Notes: generated from the letters alone by a model not told the origin. Positions 1 to 8,513 are shown, counted from the stretch's first letter. The stretch: 22,730 nucleotides of DNA from Bacillota bacterium (GCA_012727415.1 JAAYHI010000127.1:1-22730); one strand, 5' to 3'. Made by a program: numbers and translations.

Positions 1-201
1 GGTAAACCCCCGCTTGGGTATTCTTTGGTGCAGGGGCATTTGGCCCCCTTCAAAGGTGAGACGTACGCCGCCGCCGCTGCGGGAGTTTTGTCCTTTGTGG
101 CCGCGGCCGGCAGTCTTGCCCAGACCGCTGCCTGTGCCAAGACCCTTGCGCTTAGCAGCTTTCTTAGCACCTTTGGCGGGTTTTAACTCATGGAGTTTCA
201 C
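1..201 (-). CDS. rplO: 50S ribosomal protein L15, N-terminal part (cut by window edge)
   Basis: L15 is a late-assembling 23S rRNA-binding protein of the large subunit. Only the first 67 codons are in the window; the gene runs off the left edge. The visible translation begins MKLHELKPAKG and contains the glycine-rich GRGHKGQNSRSGGGVR segment and GGQMPLHQRIPKRGF, which are diagnostic of the extended basic N-terminal arm of L15. The start is a GTG at 199-201 with an AAGGAGG site nine bases upstream that overlaps the rpmD stop region. The order rpmD-rplO is the standard spc operon order; secY would be expected next, outside the window. Identity is secure. Confidence 0.96.
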   Translation of the reverse strand, partial: MKLHELKPAKGAKKAAKRKGLGTGSGLGKTAGRGHKGQNSRSGGGVRLTFEGGQMPLHQRIPKRGFT

Positions 202-215
202 GTATCTGCACCTCC

Positions 216-395
216 TTATTCAATAACCTGAACCAAGTGGGCAACTTTAGCAATCATTCCCCGCACTTGAGGGTTATCAGGCTTGCTGACAACTTGATTT
301 AGTTTGGAAAAACCCAGAGCCTTCAGGGTCAGGCGCTGATCTTTTGGTCTGCCGATTGCACTGCGAACCAGTTTAATCTGAATCTCTTTTTCCAT
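216..395 (-). CDS. rpmD: 50S ribosomal protein L30
   Basis: A 59-residue reading frame, short enough to be missed by length-filtered gene finding. It begins MEKEIQIKLVRSAIGR and continues with QRLTLKALGFSKLNQ and a C-terminal VRGMIAKVAHLVQV, the canonical ferredoxin-like L30 of bacteria. The ATG at 393-395 follows a GGGAGGGA site that overlaps the rpsE stop codon, so translation is probably coupled to rpsE. It ends in TAA at 216-218, directly followed by the ribosome binding site of rplO. Length is typical for bacterial L30 (about 58-60 residues). Position between rpsE and rplO confirms the call. Confidence 0.97.
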   Translation of the reverse strand: MEKEIQIKLVRSAIGRPKDQRLTLKALGFSKLNQVVSKPDNPQVRGMIAKVAHLVQVIE

Positions 396-406
396 TATTG
401 TCCCTC

Positions 407-910
407 CTAACCCCTAATATCGGCAACGGTTTTCCCCCGCAGGCGGGCGATTTCCTCGGCTGTTCTCAGGGATTTCAGAGCTGCCATCGTGGCTCCCACC
501 ATGTTGATGGCATTGGAAGAACCCAGCGACTTAGTGAGAATGTCACGATAACCTGCTGCTTCCAATACTGCCCGCACCGGGCCCCCTGCAATAACACCAG
601 TACCTTCGGAGGCGGGCTTAAGCAGAACAACGCCTGCGCCGTATTTGCCTGTAATTTCGTGGGGGATGGTTGTGCCTGTTACAGGAACGGAGACGATATT
701 TTTCTTAGCATCTTCGACGCCTTTGCGGATGGCTTCAGGCACTTCGCTGGCTTTGCCAAAGCCAGTGCCGACACGGCCGTTGCCGTCGCCAACTACAACA
801 AGGGCACTAAAGCTGAAACGCCGGCCACCTTTGACGACTTTGGCAACTCTGTTTATGCTGACGACCTTTTCCACAAGTTCAGCGGCGTCTGTTTCAAAAG
901 TAGACTTCAA
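407..910 (-). CDS. rpsE: 30S ribosomal protein S5
   Basis: S5 sits at the small-subunit shoulder, binds 16S rRNA near the mRNA entry channel and influences decoding fidelity. The 167-residue product has the N-terminal double-stranded-RNA-binding-like S5 domain (roughly residues 10-75), with the VVKGGRRFSF loop and GDGNGRVG at about 41-48, then the C-terminal S5 domain with KPASEGTGVIAGG near residues 98-110. The loop where spectinomycin-resistance changes occur looks unaltered. The start is TTG (908-910) with GGAGG seven bases upstream; no in-frame ATG lies near the conserved N terminus, so TTG is well supported. It lies between rplR and rpmD as in other spc operons. Confidence 0.98.
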   Translation of the reverse strand: MKSTFETDAAELVEKVVSINRVAKVVKGGRRFSFSALVVVGDGNGRVGTGFGKASEVPEAIRKGVEDAKKNIVSVPVTGTTIPHEITGKYGAGVVLLKPASEGTGVIAGGPVRAVLEAAGYRDILTKSLGSSNAINMVGATMAALKSLRTAEEIARLRGKTVADIRG

Positions 911-927
911 GCTAATCCCTCCCTTGT

Positions 928-1287
928 CTAGAATTCCAAGCCGGCTTCACGAGCAGCTTCGGCCAGTTCTTTGACTCTGCCATGGTAGAGAAAGCCGCCG
1001 CGGTCAAATACTACAGCAGAGATTCCGGCTTGTTTTGCTCGCTCTGCAATTAACCGGCCTACAATTTTTGCGGCTTCTTTGTTGCCGCCATATTTGCCTT
1101 CAGCCTTGAACGCCTCATCAAGAGTGGAGGCAGAAACAAGGGTGTGGTCATTTGTGTCATCGATTATTTGAGCATAAATATGCCTTGCGCTGCGAAAGAC
1201 ATTGAGGCGCGGGCGCTGGGGTGTGCCCGTAACTTTCTTGCGGACCCGCATGTGCCTTTGCTTGCGCGGATTAATACTACGACCCAA
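928..1287 (-). CDS. rplR: 50S ribosomal protein L18
   Basis: L18 binds 5S rRNA and helps form the central protuberance with L5. The 119-residue product has a short basic N terminus, RVRKKVTGTPQRPRLNVFRS (residues 14-33), then RHIYAQIIDD and a C-terminal YHGRVKELAEAAREAGLEF, all typical of L18. The start is TTG at 1285-1287, supported by AAGGAG nine bases upstream. A later ATG at residue 13 would remove part of the basic tail and has no comparable ribosome binding site. It lies 24 bases after rplF and 17 bases before rpsE. Confidence 0.97.
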   Translation of the reverse strand: MGRSINPRKQRHMRVRKKVTGTPQRPRLNVFRSARHIYAQIIDDTNDHTLVSASTLDEAFKAEGKYGGNKEAAKIVGRLIAERAKQAGISAVVFDRGGFLYHGRVKELAEAAREAGLEF

Positions 1288-1311
1288 CCGGACTCACTCC
1301 TTTATCGGACA

Positions 1312-1851
1312 TTACTTGCCGGCTTTGCCAACTATGCGCCGGACTTGTTCGCCTTCATATCTTATCCCTTTGCCCAGATAGGGTTCGGGTTTGCGGACCG
1401 CTCTGATTTCAGCGGCAATTTGTCCGACTACCTGCTTGTCAATTCCCTTGACGGAAATCTTGTTAGGAGCCGGGACCTCAAACTCAACTCCCTTGGGGGG
1501 ACTGATAACCACGGGGTGGGAATATCCCACCGTCAGGTTAATATCCTTGCCCTGGAGAGCGGCACGATAGCCAACGCCGACAATTTCCAGGTTGCGGACA
1601 TAGCCCTTGGTGACCCCTTCAACCATATTTGCCAACAGGCTGCGGGTCAAGCCGTGCAATGAGCGATGTTCCTTGGCATCGGACGGACGGGTTACCAGTG
1701 CCTGCCCATCCTCAATGTTAATTTTAATATCTTTGGGCATTTGTTGTTCCAGCTGACCCAAAGGACCTTTGACTGTAACATAATTGTCCTCAGTAACAGA
1801 GATTTGGACGCCTGCAGGTAATGGGATCGGCTTCTTGCCAATTCTGGACAT
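1312..1851 (-). CDS. rplF: 50S ribosomal protein L6
   Basis: L6 binds 23S rRNA near the sarcin-ricin loop and factor-binding site. The 179-residue product starts MSRIGKKPIPLPAGVQI and shows the two tandem L6 folds expected, with the second carrying APNKISVKGIDKQVVGQ and ending in PYLGKGIRYEGEQVRRIVGK. The frame stays open upstream, but the ATG at 1849-1851 is preferred because the family begins MSRIGKKPI and GGAGG lies seven bases before it. The upstream extension would only duplicate coding sequence of rpsH. Length matches the family. Confidence 0.98.
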   Translation of the reverse strand: MSRIGKKPIPLPAGVQISVTEDNYVTVKGPLGQLEQQMPKDIKINIEDGQALVTRPSDAKEHRSLHGLTRSLLANMVEGVTKGYVRNLEIVGVGYRAALQGKDINLTVGYSHPVVISPPKGVEFEVPAPNKISVKGIDKQVVGQIAAEIRAVRKPEPYLGKGIRYEGEQVRRIVGKAGK

Positions 1852-1873
1852 GACTACACCTCCGTTGCAGTGG

Positions 1874-2272
1874 TTACCAAACGTAGCACAGGACTTCGCC
1901 GCCCAGACCGGCAGCACGGGCCTTTCTGTCCACCATTACCCCCTGAGATGTGGAGATGATGGCAATGCCCAGACCCCCCAGAACTCTGGGGATCTCGTCC
2001 TTTTTGGCATACACCCGCAGGCCGGGCTTGCTTATCCGTTTGATTCCAGTGATTATCCTGCGCTTGCCGTTTTCGTAGCGCAGAGTGATTTTTAGAATGC
2101 CTTGCTTATTATCCTCCAAAACTTCGTAGTCGGCGATATAGCCTTCTTCTTTGAGAGTTTTGGCCAAGGCAATTTTTATCTTAGATGCCGGGATTTCCAC
2201 GCTGGGGTGGAGCGCCATATTGGCGTTCCTGATTCTCGTCAGCATGTCGGCAATTGGGTCTGTCATAGTCAT
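1874..2272 (-). CDS. rpsH: 30S ribosomal protein S8
   Basis: S8 is a primary binder of helix 21 of 16S rRNA and, in E. coli, the translational repressor of the spc operon. The 132-residue product begins MTMTDPIADMLTRIRNA and contains the C-terminal RNA-contacting block KPGLRVYAKKDEIPRVLGG and GIAIISTSQGVM, both hallmarks of S8. The ATG at 2270-2272 has GGAGG nine bases upstream; a second in-frame ATG two codons later is possible but has a less favourable spacing. I cannot show S8 autoregulation from this sequence. Confidence 0.98.
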   Translation of the reverse strand: MTMTDPIADMLTRIRNANMALHPSVEIPASKIKIALAKTLKEEGYIADYEVLEDNKQGILKITLRYENGKRRIITGIKRISKPGLRVYAKKDEIPRVLGGLGIAIISTSQGVMVDRKARAAGLGGEVLCYVW

Positions 2273-2296
2273 CTGGATGGACCTCCTTTCCTAACG

Positions 2297-2482
2297 CTAC
2301 CAGCTGGCCTTTTTTACGCCAGGGATTTGACCCTTGTGGGCCAAATTGCGGAAACAGATACGGCACATGCCAAACTTGCGCATATATGCATGAGGGCGAC
2401 CACAGATTTTACAGCGATTGTAGCGCCGAACGCTAAATTTGGGCTGCCTCTTCTGTTTGGCAATCAGTGATTTCTTTGCCAC
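2297..2482 (-). CDS. rpsZ: 30S ribosomal protein S14, type Z (zinc-binding)
   Basis: Short, 61-residue S14 of the zinc-binding class (also called rpsN type Z), assembled late in the 30S head. Two CxxC pairs are visible, CKIC at residues 24-27 and CRIC at 40-43, which should bind one zinc ion; the protein ends KGQIPGVKKASW, the conserved S14 C terminus. The start is GTG at 2480-2482 with GGAGG ten bases upstream. The four-cysteine type is the usual one encoded in Firmicute spc operons; a zinc-independent paralogue, if any, would be elsewhere. It sits between rplE and rpsH as expected. Confidence 0.97.
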   Translation of the reverse strand: MAKKSLIAKQKRQPKFSVRRYNRCKICGRPHAYMRKFGMCRICFRNLAHKGQIPGVKKASW

Positions 2483-2505
2483 CCGTATTTACCCTCCTTG
2501 TAAGA

Positions 2506-3045
2506 TTATTTCTTGAAGGGAACACCGAAACCTTTCAACAATTCGCGGCCTTCCTCGTCGGTCTTGGCAGTGGTGACGATTACAATATCCATGCCGCGGA
2601 CCTTTTCGACTTTATCGTAATTGATTTCAGGGAATATCAGCTGTTCCTTTATACCCAAGGTGTAATTGCCGCGGCCGTCAAAAGCTTTGGGGGACACACC
2701 GCGGAAGTCGCGCACCCGGGGGAGGGCAATGTTCAGCAAGCGGTCAAAGAAGTGATACATGCGCTCGCCCCGCAATGTGACCATGGCGCCAATAGGCATC
2801 CCGGTCCTGATTTTGAAGCCGGCGATAGCCTTGCGAGCCTTGGTGATTACAGGCCTTTGCCCTGTAATGATGCTCAGCTCTTCCACTGCGTTTTCAAGGA
2901 ACTTCGGGTTTTCTTTGGCGTCGCCCACACCCATGTTGACGACGATTTTTTCCAGCCTTGGCACTTCCATAATGCTTCTGTATTTGAATTTATTCATTAG
3001 CGCCGGGACTATTTCCCGCTGATACAGCTCTTTTAATCTTGACAA
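2506..3045 (-). CDS. rplE: 50S ribosomal protein L5
   Basis: L5 binds 5S rRNA and contacts the P-site tRNA in the central protuberance. The 179-residue product contains RLEKIVVNMGVGDAKENP, ARKAIAGFKIRTGMPIG and the block DFRGVSPKAFDGRGNYTLGI, all diagnostic of L5. The start is TTG at 3043-3045 with GGGAGG nine bases upstream; the encoded MSRLKELY matches the usual L5 N terminus, while the first in-frame ATG lies inside the conserved domain. Neighbours are rplX and rpsZ, the standard order. Confidence 0.98.
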   Translation of the reverse strand: MSRLKELYQREIVPALMNKFKYRSIMEVPRLEKIVVNMGVGDAKENPKFLENAVEELSIITGQRPVITKARKAIAGFKIRTGMPIGAMVTLRGERMYHFFDRLLNIALPRVRDFRGVSPKAFDGRGNYTLGIKEQLIFPEINYDKVEKVRGMDIVIVTTAKTDEEGRELLKGFGVPFKK

Positions 3046-3072
3046 GAGTGTCTACCTCCCTTCTGGGGTCAG

Positions 3073-3408
3073 TTACTTTTCAATGACCTCGCCGCATTTT
3101 TCGTTTTTGCAGTACCGGACCTTCTGACCGTCGGCCAGGAATTTGTGACCGACCCGGGTAGGCTTGTTGCAACGGGGACATATAAGCATGGCCTTGCTGC
3201 TGGAGATCGGGGCTTCTTTATCGAAGATGCCCCCTTGGGGATTATCTCTTGTAGGCCGCATATGCTTTTTGACGATACTTACCCCTTCGACGATAATCTT
3301 GCCGGAACGGGGCAGGACTTGCAGGACTTTGCCGGTTTTACCCTTGTCGGTCCCGGATAGGATTAATACTTTATCACCTTTTTTGACATGAATTTTAGGC
3401 AATGCCAC
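3073..3408 (-). CDS. rplX: 50S ribosomal protein L24
   Basis: L24 is one of the two assembly-initiator proteins of the 50S subunit. The 111-residue product begins MALPKIHVKKGDKV, with a KOW motif over about residues 9-35 (GDKVLILSGTDKGKTGKV), and contains HMRPTRDNPQGG. The C-terminal part has four cysteines, C77 and C80 (CPRC) and C100 and C105, consistent with a zinc ribbon as in many bacterial L24 proteins. A GTG three codons upstream (3415-3417) overlaps the GGAGG itself, so the GTG at 3406-3408, eight bases after it, is the better start. Confidence 0.96.
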   Translation of the reverse strand: MALPKIHVKKGDKVLILSGTDKGKTGKVLQVLPRSGKIIVEGVSIVKKHMRPTRDNPQGGIFDKEAPISSSKAMLICPRCNKPTRVGHKFLADGQKVRYCKNEKCGEVIEK

Positions 3409-3429
3409 GTAATCCACCTCCTTAACAGC

Positions 3430-3798
3430 TTAGAGGACTTCTGGCGCCAGGGAGATTATTTTCATAAAGTCCTTTTCCCGCAATTCACGGGCTACTGGCC
3501 CAAATATCCTCGTGCCTCTGGGGTTTTTAGCCTCATTGATTATTACAGCTGCGTTGTCATCAAAGCGAATATGTGAACCGTCTTTACGATGCACTCCGGA
3601 TTTGCTGCGCACGATAACGGCCCTGATAACTTCGCCCTTCTTAACAACCCCGCCGGGTGTTGCTTCTTTTACTGATGCGACAATTATATCGCCAATATTT
3701 GCCGTATAGCGCCGGGTGCCGCCGAGAACACGAATGCACATGATTTTCTTGGCTCCCGAGTTGTCGGCAACATTCAACATGGTTTGCTGTTGAATCAA
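3430..3798 (-). CDS. rplN: 50S ribosomal protein L14
   Basis: L14 lies at the subunit interface, contacts 16S rRNA in bridge B8 and is the docking site of the silencing factor RsfS in other bacteria. The 122-residue product reads MIQQQTMLNVADNSGAKKIM at the N terminus and has RGTRIFGPVARELR near the C terminus, both near-invariant in L14. The start is TTG at 3796-3798 with GGAGG eight bases upstream; the ATG at codon 7 would remove conserved residues. It follows rpsQ by about 30 bases. Confidence 0.98.
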   Translation of the reverse strand: MIQQQTMLNVADNSGAKKIMCIRVLGGTRRYTANIGDIIVASVKEATPGGVVKKGEVIRAVIVRSKSGVHRKDGSHIRFDDNAAVIINEAKNPRGTRIFGPVARELREKDFMKIISLAPEVL

Positions 3799-3828
3799 AG
3801 TATACCCCTCCTTTCAGCGCGGAAAAAA

Positions 3829-4086
3829 CTATTTAGCTTTTTGCAGGATTTGAACCAGGCGCCAGCGTTTGTCGCGGCTGAGGGGTCTGGTTTCCATTAT
3901 TTCAACCACATCGCCGATGCTGCACTGGTTATTTTCGTCGTGAGCCTTAAACTTGTTGGTCCTCTTGATAATCTTTCCGTAAGCTGGGTGACGCAATTGT
4001 TCTTCCACCGCTACCACAATGGTTTTGTCCATTTTATTGCTGACAACCTTTCCGATACGTACTTTGCGATTACCACGCTCTTTCAT
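3829..4086 (-). CDS. rpsQ: 30S ribosomal protein S17
   Basis: S17 is a primary 16S rRNA-binding protein with an OB fold. The 85-residue product, starting MKERGNRKVRIGKVVSNKMD, contains KTIVVAVEEQLRHPAYGKII and the RNA-binding SIGDVVEIMETRPLSRDKRW segment. The frame is open to an ATG overlapping the rpmC stop, but the ATG at 4084-4086 has GGAGG eight bases upstream and gives the family N terminus, so it is preferred. It is flanked by rpmC and rplN as in the S10-spc junction of other bacteria. Confidence 0.97.
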   Translation of the reverse strand: MKERGNRKVRIGKVVSNKMDKTIVVAVEEQLRHPAYGKIIKRTNKFKAHDENNQCSIGDVVEIMETRPLSRDKRWRLVQILQKAK

Positions 4087-4109
4087 GGGACCATCCTCCT
4101 TTCGGAACA

Positions 4110-4313
4110 CTATTGCACGTTAATGTTGAGTTCCCGTTCCCGAATAATTGTCTTTACCCGGGCAATGTCTTTGCGAACCCTTTTTATCTGCATTGGGTTA
4201 TCCAATTGACCTGTGGCAAGCTGAAAACGCAGATTGAAGAGTTCGGTTTTTAGTTCGTCCATGCGGACCTGAAGTTCATCTGGACTTAGATCGCGAATTT
4301 CCTTGCTTTTCAC
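4110..4313 (-). CDS. rpmC: 50S ribosomal protein L29
   Basis: L29 is a small helical protein at the exit tunnel next to L23, where trigger factor and SRP dock. The 67-residue product begins MKSKEIRDLSPDELQVRM and contains the conserved KTELFNLRFQLATGQLDNP and RVRKDIARVKTIIRERE. The start is GTG at 4311-4313, overlapping the rplP TGA stop as GTGA, a four-base overlap that indicates translational coupling with rplP. Two antiparallel helices with heptad character are evident. Confidence 0.97.
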   Translation of the reverse strand: MKSKEIRDLSPDELQVRMDELKTELFNLRFQLATGQLDNPMQIKRVRKDIARVKTIIRERELNINVQ

Positions 4314-4738
4314 TGGTCTTCACCACCCATTTCAAAGCGTTTTACAAACTTGGTCTTTATGGGCAGTTTATGGGCAGCCAGACGCATTGCTTCTCTGGCC
4401 ACATCTTCAGGGACCCCTGCCAGTTCAAACATTACCCGGCCGGGCTTTACAACTGCCACCCACTTGTCTGGAGATCCCTTACCACTGCCCATACGAGTTT
4501 CAGCTGGCTTGGCAGTAATGGGTTTGTGGGGAAAGATTTTTATCCAGACCTTGCCGCCTCTTCTGATATATCTTGTCATGGCAATACGGGCTGCCTCAAT
4601 CTGCTGGTTTGTTATCCAGCTGGGTTCCAATGCCTGAAGCCCGTACTCACCGTACATCACTTCTGTGCCCCGCTGGGCTTTGCCTTTTATACCGCCACGG
4701 TGAGGCCGACGATACTTAACGCGCTTGGGGATAAGCAC
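4310..4738 (-). CDS. rplP: 50S ribosomal protein L16
   Basis: L16 helps position the A-site tRNA near the peptidyl transferase centre. The 142-residue product begins MLIPKRVKYRRPHRGGIKGK and contains RRGGKVWIKIFPHKPITAKP and the MGSGKGSPDKWVAVVKPGR loop, the hallmark of L16. The start is GTG at 4736-4738 with GGAGG ten bases upstream. Its stop overlaps the rpmC start. Nothing in the loop region associated with oligosaccharide antibiotics looks altered. Confidence 0.98.
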   Translation of the reverse strand: MLIPKRVKYRRPHRGGIKGKAQRGTEVMYGEYGLQALEPSWITNQQIEAARIAMTRYIRRGGKVWIKIFPHKPITAKPAETRMGSGKGSPDKWVAVVKPGRVMFELAGVPEDVAREAMRLAAHKLPIKTKFVKRFEMGGEDQ

Positions 4739-4741
4739 AGC

Positions 4742-5410
4742 TTATTCTCCTCCTTCCACAGCACCTTGTTCATTTTTCGGTCGGGGCAGAATTTCGCCTT
4801 TGTATATCCAGACTTTGACTCCAAGCTGGCCATAAGTGGTTTTGGCTTCGGCAAAACCGTAATCGATGTCAGCCCTCAAAGTATGCAGGGGAACTGTTCC
4901 CTCGGTATACCATTCGGTTCTGGACATTTCGGCGCCGCCCAGACGGCCGCTGACCATGACCTTAATGCCCTGGGCACCTGCGCGCATGGTTCTTCCCATT
5001 GCCTGTTTCATTGCCCGACGAAAGGCGACACGCTTCTCCAACTGGGCAGCAATGGATTCAGCGACTAATTGGGCGTCTAATTCTGGCACCCGGATATCAA
5101 TAATATTGATATGAGTTTGCTTGCCGGTGAGCTCATCCAGGGCCTTGCGCAAGCGCTCGATACCTGCGCCGCCGCGGCCAATGACAACGCCGGGCTTGGC
5201 AGTATGAATTGAGACGCGCAGACGCTTGGCAGCCCGTTCAATTTCAATGCGGGACACTCCTGAGTTGGGCAGCTCTTTGTGGATAAAATTGCGAACCGCT
5301 ATGTCTTCATGCAATGTGTCGACAAAATCTTTGCGCTCAGCATACCACTTGGCTTCCCAGTCCCGGATGATGCCAACCCGCAAGCCGACGGGATTAACTT
5401 TTTGTCCCAT
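4742..5410 (-). CDS. rpsC: 30S ribosomal protein S3
   Basis: S3 lies at the mRNA entry tunnel and contributes to helicase activity of the ribosome. The 222-residue product begins MGQKVNPVGLRVGIIRDW. A type II KH domain spans about residues 39-107 with the GRGG loop at 78-81 (VVIGRGGAGIERL). The C-terminal domain carries GAQGIKVMVSGRLGGAEMSR. The ATG at 5408-5410 has GAGGGAGG eight bases upstream, lying within the end of rplV, whose stop is three bases before the start, suggesting coupled translation. Confidence 0.98.
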   Translation of the reverse strand: MGQKVNPVGLRVGIIRDWEAKWYAERKDFVDTLHEDIAVRNFIHKELPNSGVSRIEIERAAKRLRVSIHTAKPGVVIGRGGAGIERLRKALDELTGKQTHINIIDIRVPELDAQLVAESIAAQLEKRVAFRRAMKQAMGRTMRAGAQGIKVMVSGRLGGAEMSRTEWYTEGTVPLHTLRADIDYGFAEAKTTYGQLGVKVWIYKGEILPRPKNEQGAVEGGE

Positions 5411-5413
5411 TGA

Positions 5414-5758
5414 TTATCCCTCCCTCTGCTTTTCTGCCAGCATCAGGGTAATGTGGCTGGTTTTTTTAAGAATCCTGGTGGCCATGCCCCTGGCCCGTGC
5501 TCTGTACCTTTTTAAAGTCGGACCCTGGTCCACAAAGGCTTTGGCCACATATAGGTTATCTGCATTTAGGTCGTAGTTGTGTTCGGCATTGGCCACTGCT
5601 GATTTAAGCACCTTTTCCACCAGGGGAGAGGCAGCCTTGGGAGTGTTTCTGAGGATGGCCAGCGCTTCACCAATATCTTTGCCCCGGATGAGGTCAACTA
5701 CAACCCTGACTTTACGAGGGGCAATGCGGACGTGTTTCGCACTTGCTTTAACTTCCAT
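5414..5758 (-). CDS. rplV: 50S ribosomal protein L22
   Basis: L22 lines the peptide exit tunnel. The 114-residue product starts MEVKASAKHVRIAPRKVRVV and has the long beta-hairpin loop around residues 79-97 (GPTLKRYRARARGMA), which forms the tunnel constriction and is the site of macrolide-resistance insertions and deletions; no insertion or deletion is apparent. The frame is open further upstream, but the ATG at 5756-5758 follows AGGAGG and matches the family start. It lies between rpsS and rpsC, the usual order. Confidence 0.97.
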   Translation of the reverse strand: MEVKASAKHVRIAPRKVRVVVDLIRGKDIGEALAILRNTPKAASPLVEKVLKSAVANAEHNYDLNADNLYVAKAFVDQGPTLKRYRARARGMATRILKKTSHITLMLAEKQREG

Positions 5759-5781
5759 TTGTATTCCTCCTCTCGGAAACA

Positions 5782-6066
5782 CTATTTCAGAGCCGTTGAT
5801 CGCTCGGTATGGGAACCGTGGCCCTTGAAGGTGCGGGTGGGAGCAAATTCACCCAGTTTGTGGCCGACCATTTCTTCGCTGATATATACAGGAACGTGTT
5901 TGCGTCCATCATATACTGCTAATGTGTGGCCGACAAATTCGGGAAATATTGTTGAACGGCGAGACCAGGTTTTAATAACCCTCTTTTCGCCTTTTTCATT
6001 CATCTGCTGGATTTTTTTCAGCAGGCTCTCGTCACAAAAAGGACCTTTTTTCAGAGATCTACCCAT
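5782..6066 (-). CDS. rpsS: 30S ribosomal protein S19
   Basis: S19 sits in the 30S head with S13 and touches the A-site finger bridge. The 94-residue product begins MGRSLKKGPFCDESLLKKI and contains RRSTIFPEFVGHTLAVYDG and VGHKLGEFAPTRTFKGH, both signature S19 sequences. The start ATG is 6064-6066, with GGAGG twelve bases upstream, a slightly long spacing but the only one giving the conserved N terminus. It follows rplB closely. Confidence 0.98.
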   Translation of the reverse strand: MGRSLKKGPFCDESLLKKIQQMNEKGEKRVIKTWSRRSTIFPEFVGHTLAVYDGRKHVPVYISEEMVGHKLGEFAPTRTFKGHGSHTERSTALK

Positions 6067-6091
6067 TTGGCATCCATCCCTCCTTCAGGTA

Positions 6092-6922
<831 letters not shown>

Positions 6923-6947
6923 GACTCACCCTCCTTGGAGCAGAGTT

Positions 6948-7232
6948 CTACTCAAATATTTCGATGGGCTTGGAATTAGCGGTCAAAGTGACGACTGCCT
7001 TTTTCCAGCTGGGGCGGTATCCGCTGTGGACACCCATACGCTTTGGTTTGCCCCGCATATTGGCAGTGGTAACTGCTTCCACTTGCACCTTAAACATCTT
7101 TTCTACGGCATGGGCAATTTCAATCTTGTTTGCATCCTTTTTCACTACAAAGGTGTATTTCCTGTCAGCCATAAGATCATTGGTCTTTTCAGTAATAATC
7201 GGCCTGATGAGAATGTCGCGAGGGTCACGCAT
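6948..7232 (-). CDS. rplW: 50S ribosomal protein L23
   Basis: L23 is the tunnel-exit docking protein for trigger factor and SRP. The 94-residue product begins MRDPRDILIRPIITEKTND and carries the KYTFVVKKDANKIEIAHAVE segment and the extended loop with RGKPKRMGVHSGYRPSWKKA. The ATG at 7230-7232 overlaps the rplD TAA stop by one base (TAATG), a typical coupled arrangement, and this explains the absence of a separate gap between the two genes. Confidence 0.97.
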   Translation of the reverse strand: MRDPRDILIRPIITEKTNDLMADRKYTFVVKKDANKIEIAHAVEKMFKVQVEAVTTANMRGKPKRMGVHSGYRPSWKKAVVTLTANSKPIEIFE

Positions 7233-7855
7233 TATGCAAACACCTCCTCAAGCTTGGCAATGGCATCCTTGGTAAAGATCAGTGCTCCGCTGTTAAGCAC
7301 CTGGTACGTATTGATGTTGGTCACAACTCCGGTGCTGACCGTAGGAATGTTGCGGGCAGACTTGAACACTGTCGGTGCCGCTTCAGCCGTTAAAATCAAT
7401 GCTTTGCCATCAATATTGAGGTTATTGAGCAAAGTAACAATCTCAGCAGTCTTGGGCTCTTCAATGGTCAACTGGTCCAGGACTATGAGCTCTTTATTGT
7501 TATACTTGGTGGTAAGAGCTGATTTAAGAGCAGCCCTCCTGAGTTTCTTGGGAATCCGCACAGTGTAATCTCTGGGATGCGGCCCAAAGACAACACCGCC
7601 GCCGGTCCAGATTGGCGACCGGCTGGAACCGTGCCGGGCCCTGCCAGTGCCTTTTTGCCGCCAGGGTTTGCGGCCGCCGCCGCGGACAAGGCCGCGGGTC
7701 TTGGTAGAAGCTGTTCCCCGGCGCTGATTGGCCAGATAGGCAACAACCACTTCATGCATTGCAGCTTGGTTAATGGGGGCGGCGAAGATTGCAGAATTGA
7801 GCTCAAGCTCTGCTACTTGCTCGCCTTTGCTGTTATGAACTGCCACCTTAGGCAT
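7232..7855 (-). CDS. rplD: 50S ribosomal protein L4
   Basis: L4 is an early-assembling 23S rRNA-binding protein whose extended loop lines the exit tunnel; in E. coli it also represses the S10 operon. The 207-residue product has the loop GGGRKPWRQKGTGRARHGS at about residues 59-77, where macrolide-resistance changes occur; it looks wild type. The globular part includes VLDQLTIEEPKTAE and the C-terminal VLNSGALIFTKDAIAKLEE. The ATG at 7853-7855 follows AAGGAGG. No L4-responsive leader is visible before rpsJ because the gap there is only about 30 bases. Confidence 0.97.
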   Translation of the reverse strand: MPKVAVHNSKGEQVAELELNSAIFAAPINQAAMHEVVVAYLANQRRGTASTKTRGLVRGGGRKPWRQKGTGRARHGSSRSPIWTGGGVVFGPHPRDYTVRIPKKLRRAALKSALTTKYNNKELIVLDQLTIEEPKTAEIVTLLNNLNIDGKALILTAEAAPTVFKSARNIPTVSTGVVTNINTYQVLNSGALIFTKDAIAKLEEVFA

Positions 7856-7883
7856 GTCCTGTGTCCTCCTTTCGCTTCAACTA

Positions 7884-8513
7884 CTACCTGTTCTTAACGG
7901 AATCTTTGATGCGCAGGAGCGAACCGCGGATACCAGGCATAGAACCCTTGACCAGGAGCAAGTTGCGCTCAGGGTCAACCTGAATAATTTCAAGATTCTG
8001 GACTGTAATCCTTTCGCCTCCCATGCGCCCGGGCAATTTGCGTCCCTTAAAGACCTTGGCGGGGTCAACTGCGCCCAGGGAACCAGGGCCTCGGTGGTAA
8101 TGGGAACCGTGGCTCATGGGACCGCGCCTTTGATTGTGACGCTTTATGGAGCCAGCTGTGCCCTTGCCTTTGGAAATGCCGGTGACGTCAACGCGTTCGC
8201 CAGCTTCAAAGATGTCGACACGGATTTCCTGACCTACTTGGTAATCGTCGATACTGTCCAGTCTGAATTCGGCCAGGAACCGGACAGGGGCGACATTGGC
8301 CCGTTTGAAGTGACCGCGCTCGGGTTTGTTAAGCCTCTGTTCCTTTTGGGCTTCAAAGCCAACCTGAATGGCGTCATAGCCGTCTGTGGCTGCAGTTTTC
8401 TTTTGCACAACCGGACAGGGGCCGGCCTGGATTACTGTTACGGGAACAACATTGCCCTCTTGGTCAAATAACTGGGTCATGCCAATTTTCTTGCCCAGAA
8501 TTGCTTTTTTCAC
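7884..8513 (-). CDS. rplC: 50S ribosomal protein L3
   Basis: L3 is an assembly initiator of the 50S subunit whose loop reaches the peptidyl transferase centre. The 209-residue product begins MKKAILGKKIGMTQLFDQEG and shows the conserved block GISKGKGTAGSIKRHNQRRG (residues 112-131) followed by MSHGSHYHRGPGSLG (133-147), which contains the glutamine-histidine loop region near the catalytic centre. The start is GTG at 8511-8513 with GGAGG ten bases upstream. The spacing to rpsJ (31 bases) and rplD (28 bases) is typical. Confidence 0.97.
   Translation of the reverse strand: MKKAILGKKIGMTQLFDQEGNVVPVTVIQAGPCPVVQKKTAATDGYDAIQVGFEAQKEQRLNKPERGHFKRANVAPVRFLAEFRLDSIDDYQVGQEIRVDIFEAGERVDVTGISKGKGTAGSIKRHNQRRGPMSHGSHYHRGPGSLGAVDPAKVFKGRKLPGRMGGERITVQNLEIIQVDPERNLLLVKGSMPGIRGSLLRIKDSVKNR

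Noticed and set aside
4370..5068. Long open frames on the plus strand, for example here and at 12640-13260, 398-931 and 7854-8471
   Set aside because: All lie opposite highly conserved ribosomal or polymerase genes, lack ribosome binding sites and show no recognisable protein features; they are antisense shadows.
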